Shown here one piece after another: positions 57,512 through 64,000 of a stretch of 64,000 nt of DNA (position 1 is its first letter; each line of letters starts with the position of its first letter). The DNA comes from Hydrangea macrophylla (taxonomy: Eukaryota > Streptophyta > Magnoliopsida > Cornales > Hydrangeaceae). The position numbers and the translations under genes were made by a program. The notes beneath the pieces were generated by a model. The model made no database searches, was not told where the DNA came from, and worked only from the letters and a program-made list of their open reading frames with translations. The stretch covers positions 138,236,859 to 138,300,858 of the forward strand of contig CM066988.1 in assembly GCA_033977485.1 (NCBI GenBank), read 5' to 3'.

Positions 57512-57774
57512 ATGCAAATCTAAACAGTATAATGTATGCTCCTATTAAGTCATCTAGAAAATGACATGCATTTAAGACTAGCACGTTACAAAGTACACAT
57601 TAGAATAAAACACATAGTACCATGAAACACATAACAACACAAAGCAAATAAGGATGTAATAACACATAGTCCCTATCCCAAAAATCTGCAAACCTAAGGC
57701 TCTAACCAACCCATAAACCACATTCCGAGAATCACTTAGACTTGCTAAGCTAAACTTAAGCTCTGATATCAAAC
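57512..57774 (-). mobile_element. Element A internal region, right part, with primer-binding site
   Basis: On the - strand TTTGATATCAGAGCTTAAG (57755-57772) follows the LTR of A, resembling the TGGTATCAGAGC primer-binding site with one change. This sets A's direction as right to left. No coding sequence. Confidence 0.7.
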
Positions 57775-58409
57775 TGTTACACCCCTATTTTAGGACAACC
57801 AAATAGTTAATTCAGAGCATGTATCCGGACTAATATTCAATTGCCAAAAACCCCGAGAGTGACACCCTCACACAAGCTAATAGATAATTTATTGAAAAGA
57901 GTATTTAATACTCATTAAATAAAAGCATATGGTCTTATTTTAAATAAAACTCTTAATTATTAAACCTGTATTCCCAAACTTTCATTTTCATTATAAAAGA
58001 AATAGCGTTCTCTTGAAAATATTATTTCCTTTTTAATTTACAAAAGAAACACCATTTTTATTAAATAAAATCTCTATACAGAGTTCAACAGAAATGAAAT
58101 AAATTCTAGACATCCTTGGGTTAAGAGCCACTACACCGTTCCCAAACTCAATAATACAATCCAAACTATAATATCATAAATATGGCTCACATGGCCAGAA
58201 ATAAAAATAAAGTACACTAAGAAAATAAATACAACTCTGCCAAGAAACAACACAGCAGCAATCTCTTCACACAGACAGAAGCTCCACAGAAAATCTTCCC
58301 CATTACTAAACCTGCACATACATTCGACTACGTTTCATATAGAAACGCCCCGAAAGCATTACGCACCCGGATCAGTATATAAAATACTAGTATGAGTTAA
58401 CAATGAAAA

Positions 58410-58440
<31 letters not shown>

Positions 58441-60508
58441 GAGTCTTAGGGAACAATGGTGTCCCATAGACTGCCAAAAATACTCACAAAGAAAATATAA
58501 CCACATCGTCATACAGAAAATAAACAATACTATTACACAGAATCTCTGTCGGGTTAGAACAGTAGTTCCACACACATTTCAAGACAAAAAGATAGTTTCC
58601 TTCAATATGGTGGCAGTGGTTCCCAACCCGAATAATACCAATTGAATACTTACCCATCGAATATCTATGGTGAGCCAGCCCTACATAAAAAGTTAGTGAG
58701 CCCACCATCCTGTAAAATATAATTATCACAGTTCTAATCATACTCGTAATTACTTTCTGAATTAATGTCCATTACAATTCAAGAGCCAGTCATACTACCA
58801 TCCAACCCATAGTTCAGTAACAATATAAATTCATAAAATGCTCGCATCAAAGTCCTCCAAACATAATTCAAAACTTAAGACACACAGTCTATGATTATAG
58901 CATTCATGCTCACACACAACGATAACAACACGAAAAATTATTAGAAAAGTCGATTACTAAGCATTCACAACTTTCTATAATACTACCACAACAAGAGGTA
59001 ATTAATTATAATTCAAACTTCTAAATGAAAGAGTAAAACACCACAAAGTATTTTATTTTATTACACCTTATGTTCACCACCTCGGCCACCCATCCATGGT
59101 TCAGCCTACACATATATCTCATGTGTCTCCTAACATAATACTAACTCCCACTCCGGTCCCAACTCCCATGGGGTATCACTGGGATTTGAGTATACACCGA
59201 AAGGCTAGTCTTTACGTTCTTGACGTCAATAAACAATGTCTAAATACACACGAAATAGACCAACAAATCGGGCATAAGGCTTAAAAATGAAGAGACGGGT
59301 CATCCACGTAGTCGTCGTCTAATCACACAAGGACATGTCATCCACGAAGTCGCTGCCTAAAATCATAAGGAGCAGTGGTGAACTCTAAGGATTTTTCTAA
59401 CGTTCATACATCCACGTTTTCACAAAACTCAACTTTATAGGAGATTCATATATCTCAAATCAAATTTATGTTAAAATCATATTAACAGCTACATGTTCAC
59501 ACAGATTCATAACCCTTACAAAATCACACAGTCACGGTTTCAAAAACCTCAACTATACATGAGAACTCATATCTCTCTAAGTACAAACAAATTAATTCAT
59601 ATTAACGAACACGAAATCACTCAAAAATGTGATGTAGCAAATACGCTTATTTTAACCTTAAAAAAAATTGCTACTGCAATATGCATTTTCTGCCCAAACG
59701 GTGCAAAATTGGGAAAAACACCATTAGACAAAAGTTGTCCAGAATTGTTTTTATTAGACAAAAGTTGGCGGACAGAATCACAAAAACTCTAACATATGAT
59801 TTATTATGAATTTTCTACACAAATCTGATCCGTGAAAACCCCATATCTGAAAATTGAATAATTGCTCAAATGTATATTCAATGCTCATCTATAAATCTCA
59901 AATCACAACTTCAATCATTGTAAGAAAAAAAATCTAAATCTCATAAATCCGTAACTATACTAATTCAATAGTGTATCCATTTAAATTTCAATCAAACGAG
60001 ATTGAAAGAAAATAACAAGTTAACTCACCGATTTAGGGCTTCAATGTTGATGATGATTTCGCAAAATAATATTTGGGGTTCCTTTTTTCTTCTTCTTCTT
60101 CTTCTTCTTCTTCTTCTCTCTCTCTCTCTCTCTTGACTGCTCTATCTCATGTCTCTCTTTTCTTTTCTTTTAATGATTAAACCTAGGGTTTATAAAATGT
60201 ATATATCTATGTAACACACCCAAATAAATATTGAAATCCCGTTTTTTGTTTGAGAGCCTCACAAAAAGGCTTTATATAGGCCCGAAAATGCATTCTAAAG
60301 TGACAAATGATTGGCCCAATGGGTACCCATGACCCTGGGCACTAAATTTCTATATTAAGCACACTACTTAACATACTAACGACCCGTACACGCTACTTCA
60401 ACATTTTTATTAGGTGTCACTAAGATACATACACATAGTTAATGTCTAATACTTGAAAATAATAATTTAAAAATTACTAAAAACACTTAGAAAATTAGGG
60501 TTGTTACA
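57775..60508 (-). mobile_element. Element A: LTR (5' LTR in element orientation)
   Basis: 2734 bp, starting TGTTACACCCCTATTTTAGG and ending TTAGGGTTGTTACA. It aligns with 34651-37382 throughout, with scattered substitutions and a longer TA tract. The target duplication ATAGT follows at 60509-60513. Confidence 0.88.
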
Positions 60509-60683
60509 ATAGTCGCTGTTGCGAAGCTCGAGAACGCCGCCACCGGACCGCTGGAGCAAGGTGAGTTCATTAACTCATTCAAGGGATGCCTCTAGTATGA
60601 TTTATATGCAGTTTATATGTGTATATAGTGACCCCAAGACTTTTGTTCGTCTCTGCCCAGTTTCTGGGTGGAAGATGATTCTC

Positions 60684-60788
60684 AATCGATCGAACTATTC
60701 TCGATCGATTTCCTCGATCGATCGAAGGGACTTCGATTGATCGAACTGAGTTTGACTTCAATCGATCGAGAGGACCTCAATCGATCGA
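60684..60788. repeat. CGATCGA-type palindrome array (LTR C, second block)
   Basis: Copies include CAATCGATCGAACTA, CTCGATCGATTTCC, CTCGATCGATCGAAG and CAATCGATCGAGAGG. The core TCGATCGA is a perfect palindrome. Confidence 0.8.
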
Positions 60789-61230
60789 ACCTCACAGAAC
60801 ATGATTAATTCTTGTTGTTTATAATACGAACTATTTAGCTGTTTAAATGTTATTCCTTGATTTCAATATGTGATATTGTTAATTTAAGTGATAATGCAAT
60901 ATTGTAACAAGATGAACTGTTTAATTGTTACATAAGATATTGCTGAACTGAATAGTAGAACGGAACACAACTGCATGTTAATAAACAGTATGAGAAGATA
61001 TGATAAATACAAAGCATGTGGTAATTCTTATATCTAAAGTAATGCATTTCACGGCATATGGTCAGCATGCATGGGATATTGGTATGAAGAGATGAGAGGA
61101 TATTATGAGAAATGGGAATTGTGATTTATGTGGAATAATGAGATATGTGTACTTTGGATATGTGGGATCAACGACTGATGAGCCGGGTAGATGTGGGATT
61201 GTTAGAGTTCCTAGTACGCCTCTCACTGTT

Positions 61231-61350
61231 GAAGACGTCCAGTGATACGCATGCACTATTGAAGACATCTAGTGTACCGTTGAAGACGTCTAGCTAGTGC
61301 TCTAATGTATTCTTAGCTGTGTAGATGACCAGTGAGGACATACACATCGT
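61231..61350 (+). repeat. GTTGAAGACGTC tandem words in LTR C
   Basis: About five related words: GTTGAAGACGTCCAGTG, ATTGAAGACATCTAGTG, GTTGAAGACGTCTAG and GTTGAAGAAGTCCGATG, with spacer text in between. No function is inferred. Confidence 0.6.
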
Positions 61351-62311
61351 TGAAGAAGTCCGATGTGCCGCTTCCATCGTTTACAGATAGTAGGTACCGT
61401 GTAGACGACCGGTAAACCTATCAAGGGAGTGTGGGACCTACTGCTTAGTTGGGTGATTCCGATTGGTATTATGTATCGACGTATGGATATCAGAGCTCGT
61501 ATTGTGGTATCGACGAATGGATATGGATTTGTATTATGGATATAGAGATGGATAGAGATATGAATATGGATATGGACATTGAAAGAATAGATAAATGTTC
61601 AGTCGTGGATTTAGTATCCCGACGTAAAGGTAGATGCATGGGTGGTTGCATGGGTTACATGCATGGATTTGGTGAATACGTGATGAGATATTTATACCAT
61701 GATGTTTATTATTATTTTCATTTAATATGTGTTCTGCTATCATTGAATTCATGAATAGTTTAATGAGACCTCTGCTATGTCTGTGAGTGGCGTCATTGTT
61801 AAGAGATTAACCGCATTTTAAGATACTGAACAATAACGGTGAGGAGTGTTGTTTAATGTACTCACTCAGCTTTGTATTAAAAGCTGATGGCATTTGTGCC
61901 CTGCATATTCTAATGTCTAAAGCTTGGCAGGTCTGGAGGATAGAAACTGATGTTCTGCCGAACTTGGAGCGGGAGGTTTGAAGACAAAGACGTGCTGCTT
62001 TGTAATAGTTAGTTGGTATATCTGTAGTACTTCTGTTAATATTTGTTATAGGGTTTAGACTCTAAGTCAGCTATTATAATAGATTTAGTAGACTTTTATA
62101 ATTGGTACTTGGGCATATGTTGCTTCCAATCCTTTTATATTTCCAATGTAGCCTCTGATTATGTTAATAAGATATATTCTATGAATAGCATCCTCCCTAA
62201 TGTTGTGTTTATTGGTTTGATTAGATGACAATGCAGTTATTCACCAATCTCGAACTACGGGATCAAAAAGGAACTTATTTTTCTCTATTTTTGCTTCTCC
62301 GGGGCGTGACA

Positions 62312-63611
62312 CACTCTCTCCTTGCATAAAAATATCACCACTTTATCTCCCTCCTTGAACAATTTTTGTCACTTGTGCTTGTCTGCCGCTTCCTTATACT
62401 TTCTAGTCACTTGCTCAAGCTTTTTCTTCACCTCTTCACGAACCGTTTGTACTTGCTCGACCATGTATTCCGCCGCTACACTCACTCCCGGGTCCTTAGG
62501 TTATTTTAACAAATCAACCGTGTGCTTTGGCAGTATGATATAAACAATCGAAAAAGGTGTTCGTCCAGTAGCACTATGAACTACACTGTTATACACAAAC
62601 TCAGCTTGAGGTAGCGCATGATCCCATTGTTTTGGCCTTGTCCCACAACGCTCTGAATCAAATTCCCCAATGTACGGTTAGTTACTTTCGTTTGTCCATC
62701 AGTTTGGGGATGAGTTGTCGTACTTCGATTCAATGCGATGTCAATCATACGCCAGATATAGGGTAACCCAAGACTTTTCATCGCGATCGGATGTAATGGT
62801 TTGAGGAACCCCATGCAAGCGCATAATCTCTCAAAAGAACAACCGTGCAATGTGGGATGCATCGGACATCTTTCGACATGGAATGAAATGTGCCATCTTA
62901 GAAAATCTATCAACCACAACAGATACGGAATCCACACCTCGTTGTGTACGCGGTAGATCCAAAACAAAATCTATAGACAAATCCTCCCAAGAATCATCGG
63001 GAATCAGTAATGGAGTATAAAGACCATTGTTTTGAGAGTGTCCTTTTTATGTTTGGCAAATATAACACATCTGCACGAAGTTACCGACACCCTTCTTCAA
63101 TTTTGGCCAAAAGTATCGCCCTTTTAGGCTAGCGATCGTCTTGTCCCGCCCCAAATGTCCACTTAATCCACCATCATGCAAGTCACGTATAAGTTTCTCA
63201 CGTAGTGATGATTTAGGAATGCAAAGACAATTGCCTCGGAACAAGAACCCTTAATTGATATGGAAATCACATACCGTTTGTGACTCTTTACACTTGGCCC
63301 TTATTTTCTTGAAATCTTCATCTTCCTCATAAAGCTCCTTTAAACAATCAAATCCCATGATCTCTTGCGCTAAAGTGATAAGCAAGGTGGCTCGGCGACT
63401 CAATGCATCTGCTACTTTGTTGGTTGTACCGGATTTGTGTTTGATAATAAATGGAAACTCTTGAAGGAATGTAAACCACCAAATATGCATCTTGTCAAGG
63501 TGCTTTTAACTATTGATAAACTTCAAGGCTTGGTGATCCGTGTACAAGATAAACTCTCGTTACACAAGATAATATTCCCATTGCTTCAAGGCTCAAACTA
63601 TGGTATAGAAT
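62312..63611 (-). pseudogene. Gypsy element D: RNase H and integrase part of pol
   Basis: Read right to left: the end of RNase H (FILYTDHQALKFINS, then [17 protein letters not shown]), the integrase zinc domain ([20 protein letters not shown] ... CYIC) and the integrase core tail ([20 protein letters not shown]), followed by FLCKERV at the junction with LTR C. Stops and frameshifts are common (for example near 63245 and 63600). The core has Lys where the catalytic Glu of TDGQTE is expected. The upstream RT and gag are not in the window. Confidence 0.85.
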
Positions 63612-64000
63612 TGTAACATCAGTACCCAGAAGAAAAGAGTTAATTTGGTAATAATATGTGTTAATTAAATATAATTAATGCATGAGATGATTTAAGGTGG
63701 GGTAATGAACCCACATGTGAAAAGGTGTTCAAATGTGGACATAGATGAAAGTTCTGTAAAAGACAAGACTGGTATAAAAAGTGGGGCCCAATGAGGGTCT
63801 AATTAAAATATGTGTATTTTGATGTCATTATATGCTTAGATGAATACTTTTTTAAATGTTTAAAAATATTATTGTCTGATGATCGGATAAGGGGACCAAT
63901 TTGTGTACCCATGTTAGGGCGTATTTGAATACAATTGATAATTGGTAGGTTTAATACAACCTCATAATTTATATGGGATCACGTTTGGGACCCACGCGAG
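63612..64000. mobile_element. Possible LTR start or insertion cutting element D pol
   Basis: The D pol reading stops abruptly at ...FYTIV (63600-63611), and from 63612 the text is TGTAACATCAGTACCCAG followed by AT-rich non-coding sequence. TGTAACATC is a plausible LTR start. The element continues past the window, so the second end and the target duplication cannot be checked. Confidence 0.35.

Larger units (their letters stand above)
60514..62311 (+). mobile_element. Solo LTR C, right part
   Basis: Resumes after the ATAGT duplication and ends CCGGGGCGTGACA at 62311, where the D pol codons continue. It contains a second CGATCGA array (60684-60788), a run of GTTGAAGACGTC-type repeats (61231-61350) and a degenerate GGATATGGA-type stretch (61515-61590). 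It shows the AGCTGATGG...GGCAGGT layout also seen in the B LTR near 39513-39555. Confidence 0.72.

Noticed and set aside
61449..61754. 101-codon frame in LTR C (DMNMDMDIE-type repeats)
   Set aside because: Repetitive GATATGGA-derived text inside a solo LTR.

Overview
This is nuclear DNA from a flowering plant, most likely a eudicot. The genes have GT-AG introns of 0.1 to 1.7 kb, the sequence is AT-rich with many GA/CT, TA and poly-A tracts, and plant transposon families are everywhere (Ty3/Gypsy, Cassandra TRIM, CACTA, hAT, Mutator, Stowaway, tRNA-derived SINEs). The species cannot be named from the sequence alone.

Genic part (about 0.6-31.4 kb). Four genes have reconstructable exons. Two are tandem paralogues of the plant Asp/Glu racemase family on the + strand (1218-3913 and 24585-27175), each with two exons and one intron at the same place. 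Between them, on the - strand, lies a PIG-L gene (GlcNAc-phosphatidylinositol de-N-acetylase of GPI-anchor synthesis, 13917 to 9235). Its ten coding exons join in frame to 259 residues. A three-finger CCCH zinc-finger gene (- strand, 30550 to 27948, two coding exons, 333 residues) is convergent with the second racemase. Introns and spacers hold MITEs, SINEs, a fragment resembling a ubiquitin-conjugating enzyme, and a possible fragment of a thioredoxin-fold protein.

Repeat part (about 32-64 kb). This is a stack of nested insertions that can be read from target-site duplications. The pol gene of an old Gypsy element (D, - strand) is split at 34081/62312 by a solo LTR (C). C is split by a non-autonomous LTR element (A, - strand, TSD ATAGT). 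A is split by a Gypsy element (B, + strand, TSD CTAAC). B carries a Cassandra TRIM with 5S-rRNA-like LTRs in its reverse transcriptase (TSD CTATT) and a 9.5-kb CACTA element in its 3' LTR (TSD ACT). The CACTA element has captured three consecutive exons of a raffinose-synthase/SIP-like gene and contains MITEs itself.

How the parts relate. The four genes have unrelated housekeeping or regulatory roles and do not form a pathway. The window is best read as a small gene island beside a retrotransposon nest. The observations most worth checking are the multi-level nest, the gene-capturing CACTA element, the arrays of short palindromes in two LTR families (AGTCGACT and CGATCGATCG types), and the tandem racemases in which Ser replaces the usual second catalytic Cys.
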